Shown here in pieces: positions 46,092 to 55,389 of a DNA stretch of 64,000 bases. How positions within the stretch are numbered: the first letter of the stretch is position 1; every line of letters starts with the position of its first letter. The notes below the pieces were generated by a model. The model searched no databases. It was not told the DNA's origin and saw only the letters and a list, made by a program, of their open reading frames with translations. Origin of the DNA: Aeromonas veronii bv. veronii (GTDB taxonomy: Bacteria; Pseudomonadota; Gammaproteobacteria; Enterobacterales; Aeromonadaceae); NCBI RefSeq assembly GCF_000820225.1, contig NZ_CDDK01000031.1:9032-73031 (forward strand), written 5' to 3'. A program made the position numbers and the translations under genes.

Positions 46092-46885
46092 TGGGGCACC
46101 AGACCGTTGGCGCGAGCCTGCTCATAGAGCGGCAGCACTTGCGCCTGTTGCGCCTGCAACTCGGCGATCCGGTTCTCGTTGCTCGGATGGGTGGAGAGCA
46201 GTTGCGGCGGGGTGTTGCCACCGGCGGCGGCACTCATGTTTTGCCACAGGGGGATTGCCTCGGCCGGATTGAACCCGGCGCGCGCCATCAGCTCAAGTCC
46301 GAGCCGATCCGCTTCGCTCTCCTGAGTTCGGCCATAGGGCAACATCACCCCCACCTCGACCCCGAGGCCAAGGGCGGCCATGGTGGCGCCGCGATACTCG
46401 CTGGTGCCCATGGCAATGTCCGCAGCCGCCAGACCGATCCCCGCCAGCTGGCTGCGCGAGAGTCGCTCGTTGGAGTGCTGGGCCAGCACGTGAGTCAGCT
46501 CGTGGCCGATGACGGTCGCCAGCTGATCCTGATTCTTGGCCACCTTGAGCAGGCCGCTGTAGACCCCGATCTTGCCGCCGGGCAGGGCGAAGGCGTTGAC
46601 CTGTTTGGAGTCAAACACCACCACTTCCCAGTTGGTGATGCCATAGCTGGCCGGCACCTGGGCGGTCACCGCCTTGGCGACACAGGAGACATAGGCGTTG
46701 AGTTTGGCATCCTTGCTCACCTTCTCCTGCTTCTTCATCTGCTCGAAGGAGTCGGCGCCCAGCTGGTTCATCTGCTGGGGAGAGTAGAGCAGCATCTGGC
46801 TGCGGCCGGTCGGCGACTGGGCGCAAGCGACCAGCAGGGAACTACAGAGGGCTACCAGGCCAAACTTGGTGAGGGACGCAATCAT
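46079..46885 (-). CDS. M48 family metalloprotease lipoprotein
   Basis: A 268-residue zinc peptidase. The lipoprotein signal ends in LLVAC (C21). The zinc motif HELTH gives H128, E129 and H132, and the third ligand is in the ESEADRLGLELMARAGFNP helix. The architecture resembles LoiP/YggG, an envelope quality-control protease. ATG at 46885 is chosen over 46903 because AAGGA lies seven bases upstream and the signal starts there. It overlaps the downstream GNAT gene. Confidence 0.92.
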   Translation of the reverse strand: MIASLTKFGLVALCSSLLVACAQSPTGRSQMLLYSPQQMNQLGADSFEQMKKQEKVSKDAKLNAYVSCVAKAVTAQVPASYGITNWEVVVFDSKQVNAFALPGGKIGVYSGLLKVAKNQDQLATVIGHELTHVLAQHSNERLSRSQLAGIGLAAADIAMGTSEYRGATMAALGLGVEVGVMLPYGRTQESEADRLGLELMARAGFNPAEAIPLWQNMSAAAGGNTPPQLLSTHPSNENRIAELQAQQAQVLPLYEQARANGLVPQCKV

Positions 46886-47014
46886 GAAGGGATCCTTTGC
46901 CATAACGTTGCCCTATTCTCGGAAATGCCGACCTGCTGCGCAAGGGAGCCAGCCCCCGGCTGGCGGAAAAATATCCGTCCTGCGCTATTAACAAAACTGA
47001 CAGCCGCCAAAAAC

Positions 47015-47041
47015 AAAACGAGCCCGCTTGGGGCTCGTTTT
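47015..47041 (-). terminator. Terminator of pstS
   Basis: The 11-bp stem AAAACGAGCCC / GGGCTCGTTTT with loop GCTTG continues on the minus strand into GTTTTTGG, 25 bp after the pstS stop. Confidence 0.9.
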
Positions 47042-47066
47042 ATCAGGGCATGCTGATTGCAAGCAG

Positions 47067-48041
47067 TTACATGATACCCAGCTTTTTCAGGTCAGCCTGT
47101 ACCACCTTGGCCGGCACCGGCACGTAGCCATCTTTGGCAACGATGTTCTGGCCCGCTTTGGAGAGCATCATCTTGACGAACTCTTGCTCCATCGGGGAGA
47201 GCGGCTTGTTCGGATGCTTGTTCACGTAAACGTACAGGAAGCGTGACAGCGGATACTTGCCGGTGATGGCGTTATCGGAGGTCGCTTCGATAAAGGTCTT
47301 GCCATCCTTGGAGAGCGGTACTGCACGCACGCCGGAGGTGACATAACCGATACCGGAGTAGCCGATGCCGTTCAGGGAGGCAGAGACAGACTGCACCACG
47401 GAAGCAGAACCCGGCTGCTCGTTCACGCCGCTCTTGAAGTCGCCGTTACACAGGGCGTGCTCCTTGAAGTAACCGTAGGTACCGGATACGGAGTTGCGAC
47501 CGAACAGTTGCAGATCCTTGCTGGACCAGTTGCCATCCAAACCCAGATCAGACCACTTGGTGGCAGCCTTGGCTTCGCCGCACTTGAGGGTGCTGGAGAA
47601 GATGGCGTCGATCTGCGGCATGGTCAGCCCCTTGATGGGGTTGTCCTTGTTGACGAACACCGCCAGGGCATCGACTGCAACGCGGATGGCGGTCGGCTTG
47701 TAGCCGTAACGCTTCTCGAATGCTTCCTCTTCACCGGCCTTCATGGCACGGCTCATCGGACCGAACTGGGCAACCCCTTCGGTCAGGGCAGTCGGGGCGG
47801 TAGAAGAACCGGCGGCCTGGATCTGCACGTTGACGTTGGGGTACAAACGCTTAAATTCTTCGGCCCACAGGGTCATCATGTTGGCCAGGGTGTCCGAGCC
47901 GACAGAGGACAGGTTGCCCGAAATGCCGCTGGTCGGTGTGTAATCCGGCAGGTCTTTATCCACACCGGCAGCCAGGGCGCTGACAGAAAACAGGGTTGCT
48001 GCGGTGAATCCGATTACACCAGCCAGTTTGTTGAGTTTCAT
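47067..48041 (-). CDS. pstS: Phosphate-binding periplasmic protein PstS
   Basis: A 324-residue phosphate-binding protein with a signal peptide ending SALAAG. Phosphate-contact segments are [40 protein letters not shown] and [15 protein letters not shown], which fit the PstS-like substrate-binding family. The closer PstS branch in Vibrio and related genera has the same length. No pstCAB follows, so its ABC partner is elsewhere. A PHO box at 48125-48142 and location next to phoR-phoB support PhoB control. Confidence 0.92.
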   Translation of the reverse strand: MKLNKLAGVIGFTAATLFSVSALAAGVDKDLPDYTPTSGISGNLSSVGSDTLANMMTLWAEEFKRLYPNVNVQIQAAGSSTAPTALTEGVAQFGPMSRAMKAGEEEAFEKRYGYKPTAIRVAVDALAVFVNKDNPIKGLTMPQIDAIFSSTLKCGEAKAATKWSDLGLDGNWSSKDLQLFGRNSVSGTYGYFKEHALCNGDFKSGVNEQPGSASVVQSVSASLNGIGYSGIGYVTSGVRAVPLSKDGKTFIEATSDNAITGKYPLSRFLYVYVNKHPNKPLSPMEQEFVKMMLSKAGQNIVAKDGYVPVPAKVVQADLKKLGIM

Positions 48042-48124
48042 CCAATCTCTCCAAAGTTACAGAAGGTCCGTTCTTAAGACGGCGCCAGTATCTGACCTGG
48101 CAGTGACAAATTTATGGATTTAAT

Positions 48125-48142
48125 GTGACACTTTAATGACAT
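48125..48142 (-). promoter_or_regulatory. PHO box upstream of pstS
   Basis: On the minus strand ATGTCAT-TAAA-GTGTCAC matches CTGTCAT-N4-CTGTCAY at 12 of 14 fixed positions, with GTCA cores 11 bp apart. A third core (GTCG) lies 8 bp further upstream. An AT-rich -10 candidate (CATAAAT) follows about 10 bp downstream. Confidence 0.85.
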
Positions 48143-48163
48143 GACGACAGATTTGAACAAATG

Positions 48164-48194
48164 AAAAGAGGGCCCGTTCAAAGGCCCTCTTTTT
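48164..48194 (-). terminator. Terminator of phoBR operon
   Basis: The stem AAAAGAGGGCC / GGCCCTCTTTT with an 8-nt loop lies 26 bp after the phoR stop and just upstream of the pstS PHO box. It separates phoBR from pstS transcription. Confidence 0.8.
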
Positions 48195-48219
48195 GCAGCT
48201 AACTCATTGCCATAAAAGA

Positions 48220-49515
48220 CTATTTAATCACCACCATACGGCTCGGGATGAGAAAGCTGAAGCGGCTGCCAAGGCCGACCCGGCTCTCGATATCGAGCTG
48301 GCAGTCATGATGACTGAGGGCATGCTTGACGATGGCAAGGCCCAAGCCTGAGCCGCCGGTGTGGCGCGAGCGTGCCTTGTCGACCCGATAGAACCGCTCG
48401 GTCAGCCGCGCCAGATGCTCGGGGGCAATCCCCTCCCCTTCATCGCTCACGGCAAACAGCGCCATCGCACCCTGCTTGCGCCACTCCACGGTAATTTTTC
48501 GCCCCGCCGGGGTGTAGTGAATGGCGTTGTAGACCAGGTTGGAGACGGCACTGCGCAGCTGCTCCTGATCCCCGCGCACCAGCAGATTGGGCTGCACCAC
48601 AAATTCGATCTGGTGGGCCCGTTCGCCCGAGAGCGCCCGCGCCTCCAGCTCCAGCAGCCCCAGCATGGCAGGCATGTCCACCAGATGGGAGAGATCCACG
48701 GTCGGGGCCGCCTCGATACGGGAGAGGGTGAGCAGCTGATTGACCAGATTATCCATCCGGATGGTCTGCTCCATCATCACCCGATGCGCCTTGGCCCACA
48801 TGGCGGGCGGGGGCGGCTCCTCGGTCATCTCCAGATAACCCTTGAGCACGGTCAGCGGGGTGCGGAGCTCGTGGGAGACGTTGGAAACGAAGTGCTTGCG
48901 AGTTTTCTCGAGACTGCGCAAACGGGTGACATCCCGCACCACCAGCATCGCCTGATCCGAGGCGTAGGGCATGATGCGAAACTCGAGAAACTTCTCCTCG
49001 TTGACCGGGGAGTGCATCTCGAGGGGCTCGTCATATGCCCCCTTGCCCAGGTAGGCGTTAAAGGCAGGATTGCGAATGAGGTTGCCGATATGCTGGCCAG
49101 CATCCTCCGGCCAGCGAAAACCGAGCAGTTGCTCCGCCAGCCGATTGCACCAGAGGATGCTGCCATCGGTGCGAAACACCACGGCGGCATCGGGCAGCGC
49201 CTCGGCCCCCTCCCGGAAGCGGCGGATCAGCCCCGCCAGCTCGCGGCGACGGGCGCGGTGACGCTGCTGCAGCTTGTAGATACCGTTGAAGATGTACTCC
49301 CAGCTGCCATTGCCGCTGGGGGGCACCAGGCTGCGGTCGTGCCACAGCCAGTCAGAGAGCCGCTTCTGGAAGCGATAGTGCCAGCCCAGATGCAACACCG
49401 CAGCCACCAACAGGCAGAGGGCAAGATGATCAATCAACCAGCCAACCAATGCGAAGGGGGCGTAAAAAAACGCCATTCGCCACAACTGTCGCCGCCAGGC
49501 GTAAGGTTGCAACAT
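48220..49515 (-). CDS. phoR: Phosphate-regulon sensor kinase PhoR
   Basis: A 431-residue histidine kinase with the PhoR layout: two short N-terminal membrane helices with almost no periplasmic part, a PAS domain (residues ~100-200: EALPDAAVVFRTDGSILWCNRLAEQLLG), the phosphoacceptor H215 in SNVSHELRTPLTVL, and an ATPase domain (NLVYNAIHYTPAG; SDEGEGIAPEHLARLTERFYRV; SGLGLAIVKH). It phosphorylates PhoB under phosphate limitation. It begins 8 bp after phoB. Confidence 0.95.
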   Translation of the reverse strand: MLQPYAWRRQLWRMAFFYAPFALVGWLIDHLALCLLVAAVLHLGWHYRFQKRLSDWLWHDRSLVPPSGNGSWEYIFNGIYKLQQRHRARRRELAGLIRRFREGAEALPDAAVVFRTDGSILWCNRLAEQLLGFRWPEDAGQHIGNLIRNPAFNAYLGKGAYDEPLEMHSPVNEEKFLEFRIMPYASDQAMLVVRDVTRLRSLEKTRKHFVSNVSHELRTPLTVLKGYLEMTEEPPPPAMWAKAHRVMMEQTIRMDNLVNQLLTLSRIEAAPTVDLSHLVDMPAMLGLLELEARALSGERAHQIEFVVQPNLLVRGDQEQLRSAVSNLVYNAIHYTPAGRKITVEWRKQGAMALFAVSDEGEGIAPEHLARLTERFYRVDKARSRHTGGSGLGLAIVKHALSHHDCQLDIESRVGLGSRFSFLIPSRMVVIK

Positions 49516-49523
49516 AACTGCCT

Positions 49524-50213
49524 CTAGAGACGGGTTGAGAAGCGGTATCCGGCTCCACGCACCGTCTGGATCAATCTGTCGTGCCCTGTCTCTTCAATCG
49601 CCTTGCGCAGGCGACGAATATGCACATCCACGGTTCTGTCCTCGACGTACACATTGGTACCCCAGACATTATTGAGCAGCTGTTCACGGCTGTAGACCCG
49701 CTCGGGGTGAGTCATAAAGAAGTGAAGCAGCTTGAATTCGGTCGGCCCCATGTCGAGCGCCTTCTCTTCGGCACTGACCCGGTGGGAGACAGGATCGAGT
49801 TTCAGCCCCTGCACCTCGATCACCTCGTCTACCGAGGTGGGCGACACGCGGCGCATCACCGCATGGAGGCGAGCGGTCAACTCCTTGGGCGAGAACGGCT
49901 TGGTAATGTAGTCGTCGGCACCGGCCTCCAGACCACGCACCTTGTCCTCCTCTTCACCGCGGGCGGTGAGCATCACCACCGGGATCTGGCGCGTCACCTC
50001 ATCCTGCTTGAGCTGCTTGATAAACTGGATGCCACTGCCGCCCGGCATCATCCAGTCCAGCACGATGAGTTCGGGGTAGGGTTCGCGCACCTTCGCCAGT
50101 CCATCGGCGTAATCTTCCGCTTCAATCGTCTCATATCCCTTCTGCTCCAGCACGAAGCAGAGCATTTCGCGGATCGGTGCTTCGTCCTCGACCACCAGAA
50201 TTCGCTTAGCCAT
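49524..50213 (-). CDS. phoB: Phosphate-regulon response regulator PhoB
   Basis: A 229-residue OmpR/PhoB-type regulator. The receiver domain has the phosphoacceptor D53 ([13 protein letters not shown]), acidic pocket (VVEDEA), [25 protein letters not shown], and the C-terminal winged helix has [36 protein letters not shown] as in PhoB. ATG at 50213 ([11 protein letters not shown]) is the family start; AAGGGA stands just before it. A PHO box at 50265-50290 predicts autoregulation. Confidence 0.96.
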   Translation of the reverse strand: MAKRILVVEDEAPIREMLCFVLEQKGYETIEAEDYADGLAKVREPYPELIVLDWMMPGGSGIQFIKQLKQDEVTRQIPVVMLTARGEEEDKVRGLEAGADDYITKPFSPKELTARLHAVMRRVSPTSVDEVIEVQGLKLDPVSHRVSAEEKALDMGPTEFKLLHFFMTHPERVYSREQLLNNVWGTNVYVEDRTVDVHIRRLRKAIEETGHDRLIQTVRGAGYRFSTRL

Positions 50214-50264
50214 TCCCTTCTCTCTCCTCTGTGAAGATGGGTGCGCCAATTATTAGAACTTTCT

Positions 50265-50290
50265 GTGACACTTTTATGACTTTATGACAG
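50265..50290 (-). promoter_or_regulatory. PHO box upstream of phoB
   Basis: The minus strand has GTCA cores at three places: CTGTCATAAAG, then AGTCATAAAA, then GTGTCACAG. The second and third are 11 bp apart and the first is 8 bp before the second, the same spacing as at pstS. TAATAA about 10 bp further is a -10 candidate. Confidence 0.85.
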
Positions 50291-50314
50291 GCGGGATGAT
50301 AAACGTTTTCAGAT

Positions 50315-50725
50315 TCAGTTGGCAGCAGCGAGTTGCAGCAGATCCCAGCGGTTGCCACTGATATCCTCGAACACCACCACCATACCGTATGGCTCGCTAC
50401 GTGGCTGTTCACAAAAATGCACACCGTACGCCTGCATGCGCTGGTAATCCCCCCAGAAGTCATCGGTCTCGAGAAACAGGAACACCCGACCGCCGCCCTG
50501 CTGGCCGATGGCGGCCTGTTGCTCGGGCGTGGCGGCGCGAGCCAGCAGCAGCGCCGAACCGGGGGCGCCTTTGGGGGCAACCCGTACCCAGCGCTTGCCC
50601 GGTTTGCCCGGTTCATCGAGCCGGGTGTCTTCCAGGAGCGCGAAGCCAAGTCCCTCGGTAAAAAAGCGAATGGCCTGATCGTAATCGGCGACCAGCAGGG
50701 TCAATGCACCGATGTGTTGTGACAT
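50315..50725 (-). CDS. VOC/glyoxalase-like family protein
   Basis: A 136-residue protein of the vicinal oxygen chelate superfamily with two beta-alpha-beta-beta-beta modules: IGALTLLVADYDQAIRFFTEGLGFALLEDTR and VFLFLETDDFWGDYQRMQAYGVHFCEQPRSEPYGMVVVFEDISGNRWDLLQ. The metal-ligand Glu of the second module is in FEDISGNRWD. The substrate is unknown. GAGGAG precedes the ATG at 50725. Confidence 0.88.
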   Translation of the reverse strand: MSQHIGALTLLVADYDQAIRFFTEGLGFALLEDTRLDEPGKPGKRWVRVAPKGAPGSALLLARAATPEQQAAIGQQGGGRVFLFLETDDFWGDYQRMQAYGVHFCEQPRSEPYGMVVVFEDISGNRWDLLQLAAAN

Positions 50726-50856
50726 GGCAGAAAACTCCTCAATAGTTGGATCAACAGGGCGCAATGCCCCGGCAAGGGCGCATCATAGCGGCTGGATGGG
50801 CAGGGCTCCAGCCGTCATGTGCGTCTTGAAAACGACCGATGAGGGGGAGTGAGCAC

Positions 50857-52539
50857 TCAAGGGGCTTCGCGCAGCGTCCGGTAGAGGGTGGTGCGGCTGA
50901 TCCCCAGCTGGCGCGCGGCCTCGCTCACATTGCCGCCGCATGCCGCCAGCGTTTGCTGCACCTGCCGCCGGGTTTGTTCACGCAAGCTGGTCGCCTCCCC
51001 CATCGGCAAGGCGCCGGGCTCAGTGGCCACACTGGGCAGATGCAGGTGGGCGGGTTCTATCCAGCCCAACCCCTCTGCCAGCACACAGGCCACTTCCAGT
51101 GCCTGCTTGAGCTGGCGCACGTTGCCGGGCAGCGGATGAGCCAGCAGCTGTTGCTCCGCATCGCGGGTCAGACGCAGGGTCGGGTCCATCTCCGCCAACA
51201 GTCGCAGGATCAGCTCCAGACGCTCAGCGGCAGGCCAACGGCGCAGCGGCATCAGCTGCTGGCGCCAGCCGCAGATCCGGTAATAGAGGTCTTCGCGAAA
51301 TTCGCCACTCTGCACCATGGCCGCCAGATCCCGGTGGCTGGCACTGACCAGCCAGAAATCCACCGCCTCCGGCTTGTGACTGCCAACCGGTGTCACGCTG
51401 CGTTCCTGCAAAACCCTCAGCAGTCGGGTTTGAGCCTGCAGCGGCAGTTCGCCAATTTCATCGAGCATCAGCATGCCGCCGTGGGCTGCGCGCAGATAAC
51501 CCTGACTGCCCTGGCTGCGGGCACCGCTGAAGGCCCCGCCCACATAGCCAAACAGCTCGGCTTCCACCAGATCTGCTGGTAACGCGCCGCAGTTGACGCA
51601 CACCAGTGGCTGCTCCCGCCGACTGGACGCTCGGTGCAGGGCCCGCACCAGATGCTCCTTGCCGCTGCCGGTCTCCCCCTCGATAAGCAGCGAAATGCCG
51701 CGCTCCAGCATCTTGAGCGGCACCTGCTGCGGATGTGGCACCGGGCTTGAGTGACCCGGCAGCACGGCGCGGGAAGGTGTCGCGTCCGCTTCTGGCACCA
51801 GCCGCAAGCCACGCCCCTCGCGCAGCAGTTGCCTGCCATCGAAAGGGTGCTGGCCGAGCCAGAGCCGACCGGCCCGGTTGGCGCCGAGCAGTTCCCCCTC
51901 CTCTCCCAGCAACAGGCGAGCGGACCAGAGGCTCTGGGGATCGAGATCCACCAGCCAGCCCGGCTGACGTGCCAGCAGTGCGTTTTCGAGGGTCATTGCC
52001 AGCAGCCGCACCGTGCCCAGCATATCGCCATCGTGGTGAGCCGCATCGGTGGAGATATCGAGCACCCCGAGCAATTGCCCATCCGGCCCGAGCAACGGAC
52101 AAGCGCTGCAACTGAGGAAGCTGTGCTGGGCGAAGAAGTGCTGATTGCCGAGCACCTGTACCTCGCTCTGCTCGGCCAGCGCGGTGCCGATGGCGTTGGT
52201 GCCCTTGCTCGCCTCCCCCCAGCGGGCGCCACTGCGCAAAAAGATACGCTCGGCATGGCGGGCGAACCCCTCATCACCACTGGCGGCCAGAATGGCCCCC
52301 TCACCGTCACACAACAACAGGCGACAGGGGCGACCGGCCAGCAACTGGGCAAACAGCGGCAGCACGAAGCGCTGGAAGCAGGAAATCAGCGCCCTGTGCT
52401 GATCCTGACGGGCCGACAGCTCCCCTTGGGGCAGCAAGTCCAGATCGGCACTCTGCTGGCGGCTCAGCCCCTGATACAGGCAACGCTGCCAGGAACGCTG
52501 GATCGGACCGGGACCGGGTTGAAGTGACTCACTCATCAC
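50857..52539 (-). CDS. AcoR-type sigma-54-dependent activator
   Basis: A 560-residue activator with an N-terminal GAF-type sensor (residues ~60-200), a central AAA+ domain and a C-terminal Fis-type helix-turn-helix (GGNVSEAARQLGISRTTLYRTLR). Walker A is EGETGSGKE and Walker B GGMLMLDEIGELPL. The sigma-54 contact loop reads GAFSGA instead of GAFTGA. The order fits AcoR, which senses acetoin or aldehydes. It is divergent from an aldehyde dehydrogenase gene that has a consensus sigma-54 promoter (52693-52709), so activation of that gene is the likely job. The inducer is unknown. Confidence 0.9.
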   Translation of the reverse strand: MMSESLQPGPGPIQRSWQRCLYQGLSRQQSADLDLLPQGELSARQDQHRALISCFQRFVLPLFAQLLAGRPCRLLLCDGEGAILAASGDEGFARHAERIFLRSGARWGEASKGTNAIGTALAEQSEVQVLGNQHFFAQHSFLSCSACPLLGPDGQLLGVLDISTDAAHHDGDMLGTVRLLAMTLENALLARQPGWLVDLDPQSLWSARLLLGEEGELLGANRAGRLWLGQHPFDGRQLLREGRGLRLVPEADATPSRAVLPGHSSPVPHPQQVPLKMLERGISLLIEGETGSGKEHLVRALHRASSRREQPLVCVNCGALPADLVEAELFGYVGGAFSGARSQGSQGYLRAAHGGMLMLDEIGELPLQAQTRLLRVLQERSVTPVGSHKPEAVDFWLVSASHRDLAAMVQSGEFREDLYYRICGWRQQLMPLRRWPAAERLELILRLLAEMDPTLRLTRDAEQQLLAHPLPGNVRQLKQALEVACVLAEGLGWIEPAHLHLPSVATEPGALPMGEATSLREQTRRQVQQTLAACGGNVSEAARQLGISRTTLYRTLREAP

Positions 52540-52574
52540 GCCTCCTGTTCACAAACAGCACGACTGTCTCGGCC

Positions 52575-52595
52575 ACTGTCCAGAAACGGTACAGT
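52575..52595. promoter_or_regulatory. Candidate activator site for aldehyde dehydrogenase promoter
   Basis: ACTGTCC and GGTACAGT form an imperfect inverted repeat (arms ACTGT 52575-52579 and ACAGT 52591-52595) about 100 bp upstream of the sigma-54 promoter, the usual place for an enhancer-type site of the divergent activator. Confidence 0.4.
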
Positions 52596-52692
52596 TTTAT
52601 CGCAATAGCCGTGGTCATTGGTTAACCAAGATACGCCGCCACACCCCATTTGATAACGTTTTTGTAACCTTTTACCTGCTGGTCAGACCCTT

Positions 52693-52709
52693 TGGCACGC
52701 CCCTTGCGA
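52693..52709 (+). promoter_or_regulatory. Sigma-54 promoter (-24/-12)
   Basis: TGGCACG-CCCC-TTGCGA matches the sigma-54 consensus TGGCACG-N4-TTGCW exactly. It lies 63 bp upstream of the aldehyde dehydrogenase start. Confidence 0.92.
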
Positions 52710-52772
52710 TATCAGCTGGCAACCGGTCTGTCAGCCAGTCCGGTCAGGATCACACACATAAAGGATGATAAG

Positions 52773-54290
52773 ATGATTTATACCGCTCCCGGTCAGGCAG
52801 GTGCCCTGGTCAGCTTCAAGTCCCGTTACGACAACTTCATCGGTGGCGACTGGGTGGCGCCGCGCGCCGGCCGCTACTTTGAAAACATCTCGCCGGTGGA
52901 CGGCAAGGTGTTCTGCGAAGTGGCCCGCTCCGACGCCGCCGACATCGAGCTGGCGCTGGACGCCGCCCACAAGGCGTTCGCCAGCTGGAGCAAGACCAGC
53001 GTCACCGAGCGCAGCAATCTGCTGCTGCGCATCGCCGATCGCATCGAGCAGAACATCGAGCGACTCGCCATCGCCGAAACCTGGGAGAACGGCAAGGCGG
53101 TGCGCGAAACCCTGGCGGCAGACCTGCCGCTGGTGGTGGATCACTTCCGCTACTTCGCTGGCTGCATTCGTGCTCAGGAGGGCTCGGCCGCCGAGCTGGA
53201 TCAGAACACCGTCAGCTACCACTTCAAGGAGCCCATCGGCGTGGTCGGCCAGATCATCCCGTGGAACTTCCCGCTGCTGATGGCCGCCTGGAAGCTTGCC
53301 CCTGTGCTGGCGGCCGGTTGCTGCAGCGTGCTCAAGCCCGCCGAGCAGACCCCGGTCACCATCATGCTGATGATGGATCTCATCAAGGACATCCTGCCTG
53401 CCGGCGTAGTCAACGTGGTCAACGGCTTCGGCGCCGAGGCAGGTCAGGCGCTGGCCACCAGCAACCGGATCCAGAAACTGGCATTTACCGGTTCGACCGA
53501 AGTGGGCGCCCATATCCTTCGCTGCGCAGCCGACAAGCTGATCCCCTCCACCGTGGAGCTGGGGGGCAAGTCCCCCAATATCTACTTCGCCGACGTGATG
53601 CAGCACGAGAGCAGCTACATCGACAAGGCGGTAGAAGGGATGCTGATGACCTTCTTCAACCAGGGGGAAGTATGTACCTGTCCCTCCCGCGCGCTGGTGC
53701 AGGCCAGCATCTATGACGACTTCATGGACAGGGTGCTGGCCCGCGCCCGCACCATAGTGCAGGGCAACCCCCTCGATACCGCCACTCAGGTGGGTGCGCA
53801 GGCGTCCCGCGAGCAGTTCGACAAGATCCTGGGCTACATGGAGATCGGCCGCGGCGAAGGGGCCAAGATGCTGATCGGCGGCGGCCCGGCCAAGGTGAGC
53901 GGACTGGAGGGGGGATTCTACATCCAGCCCACCATCTTCTCAGGTCAGAACAAGATGCGGGTGTTCCAGGAGGAGATCTTCGGGCCGGCGCTCGGGGTCA
54001 CCACCTTCAAGGACGAGGCCGATGCTCTGGCCATTGCCAACGACACCCAGTACGGGTTGGGGGCTGGCCTGTGGACCCGCGACAGCAATCTGGCCTGGCG
54101 CATGGGGCGTGGCATTCAGGCTGGCCGGGTCTGGGTCAACTGCTACCACGCCTACCCGGCACACGCCGCCTTTGGCGGTTACAAAAAGTCGGGGATCGGC
54201 CGCGAGACCCACAAGATGATGCTGGATCACTACCAGAACACCAAGAACCTGCTGGTGAGTCACGACATCAACCCGCTCGGCTTCTTCTAG
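52773..54290 (+). CDS. Aldehyde dehydrogenase, acetaldehyde/AldB type
   Basis: A 505-residue NAD(P)-dependent aldehyde dehydrogenase. Visible motifs are [34 protein letters not shown] (cofactor binding), [17 protein letters not shown] (general-base Glu near 266) and [15 protein letters not shown] (catalytic Cys near 300). The closest types are AldB/ExaC enzymes that oxidise acetaldehyde and related short aldehydes. ATG at 52773 has AAGGA eight bases upstream. Expression should depend on sigma-54 and the divergent AcoR-type activator. A terminator follows. Confidence 0.94.
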   Translation: MIYTAPGQAGALVSFKSRYDNFIGGDWVAPRAGRYFENISPVDGKVFCEVARSDAADIELALDAAHKAFASWSKTSVTERSNLLLRIADRIEQNIERLAIAETWENGKAVRETLAADLPLVVDHFRYFAGCIRAQEGSAAELDQNTVSYHFKEPIGVVGQIIPWNFPLLMAAWKLAPVLAAGCCSVLKPAEQTPVTIMLMMDLIKDILPAGVVNVVNGFGAEAGQALATSNRIQKLAFTGSTEVGAHILRCAADKLIPSTVELGGKSPNIYFADVMQHESSYIDKAVEGMLMTFFNQGEVCTCPSRALVQASIYDDFMDRVLARARTIVQGNPLDTATQVGAQASREQFDKILGYMEIGRGEGAKMLIGGGPAKVSGLEGGFYIQPTIFSGQNKMRVFQEEIFGPALGVTTFKDEADALAIANDTQYGLGAGLWTRDSNLAWRMGRGIQAGRVWVNCYHAYPAHAAFGGYKKSGIGRETHKMMLDHYQNTKNLLVSHDINPLGFF

Positions 54291-54311
54291 CGCGAACAGA
54301 TACCATCAGAA

Positions 54312-54331
54312 AGGGCGCCTGCGGGCGCCCT
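54312..54331 (+). terminator. Terminator after aldehyde dehydrogenase
   Basis: The stem AGGGCGCC / GGCGCCCT with loop TGCG is followed by CCTTGTTTTG. Confidence 0.8.
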
Positions 54332-54370
54332 CCTTGTTTTGCTTTACCAGATGACATGTCCGGCGATTTG

Positions 54371-55156
54371 TTATCGGCCTGACTGCTGGCGATAACGCTG
54401 GGGGGAGCAGCCCAGTTCCCGGTTGAACATGGCGATAAAGGCCGAGGTGGAGCCGTAACCGAGCCGCCAGCTGATCTCCTGAATGGGCATGTCCCCCTTG
54501 AGCCAGGCCAGCGCCTTGAGCAACCGCAGCCGCGCCCGCCACAGGCCGAAACTCATCCCCAACTCCCGCAGGCAGCGCCGCGCCAGTGTGCGCTCTGTGG
54601 TGTGCAGTTGTCCGGCCCACTGGACCAGAGTACGGGGATCGGCAGGATCGCTGTGTAACGCCGCCAGCATGGGAGCCAACAGCTTGTCCTGACTCATCGG
54701 CAGGTAGCTCTCCTGACAGCGGGTGCGCGCCAGTCGCTCCACCAGCAACTCGGCCTGACGCTGATCCCACTCATCCGCCATATGGCTCACCCGCCGTTCG
54801 CAAAAATCGCTCAGCAGGGCGCGAATAAGTGGGGTAAGCAGCAGCAATCTGGGCTCTGACGGCAGCTTGGCCGCCAGCTCGTGGCTGACGTAGATGGAGG
54901 TGTAGTCGAGGGTCTGCTCGTTGTAGGAGGTGTGCTCGAGATCCGCCGGCACCCAGATAAGATAGTCGGCAGGAGCCACCAGTCGCTGATCCCCCAGCTC
55001 TATCTCCATGATCCCCAGACTGATCATATTGAGCTGGCCCCAGGGGTGGGAGTGCAGCACGGTCGCGCTGTCGGCCAGCATCTGCTGGTAACTGAAAAAG
55101 AGCGGATTGGGAGCGGGCAGAACGACATCTAGCGGCTGAAAGTGGTGAGTGGCCAT
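54371..55156 (-). CDS. AraC-family regulator with cupin sensor
   Basis: A 261-residue regulator. The N-terminal cupin (HSHPWGQLNMISLGIMEIELGDQRLVAPADYLIWVPADLEHTSYN) resembles AraC proteins that bind aromatic or drug ligands. The C-terminal DNA-binding domain is TLVQWAGQLHTTERTLARRCLRELGMSFGLWRARLRLLKAL with PIQEISWRLGYGSTSAFIAMFNRELGCSPQRYRQ. It is divergent from an EamA exporter gene 234 bp away, which is the probable target. Confidence 0.9.
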   Translation of the reverse strand: MATHHFQPLDVVLPAPNPLFFSYQQMLADSATVLHSHPWGQLNMISLGIMEIELGDQRLVAPADYLIWVPADLEHTSYNEQTLDYTSIYVSHELAAKLPSEPRLLLLTPLIRALLSDFCERRVSHMADEWDQRQAELLVERLARTRCQESYLPMSQDKLLAPMLAALHSDPADPRTLVQWAGQLHTTERTLARRCLRELGMSFGLWRARLRLLKALAWLKGDMPIQEISWRLGYGSTSAFIAMFNRELGCSPQRYRQQSGR

Positions 55157-55389
55157 CAGCGCCCCTTGTCAGCGAGAGAGAGTAACAGGCGTGATGCAAC
55201 GCCCTGTTGGCTCGGTCCCCGGCACAGGCCAAAAGCAGCCATCAGTTGCGGGCAAACGCAGCCCGGGTGGGCCGGAATAAGGTGCATCAGAAAGAGTTGT
55301 CTTTTCTGCTGGGTCATCTGTCTGTTTTACGCTACTTGATAATATAAAGACAAGGGTAGACTTGGCCCCCTGTTAATAAGGAGCCTCTG

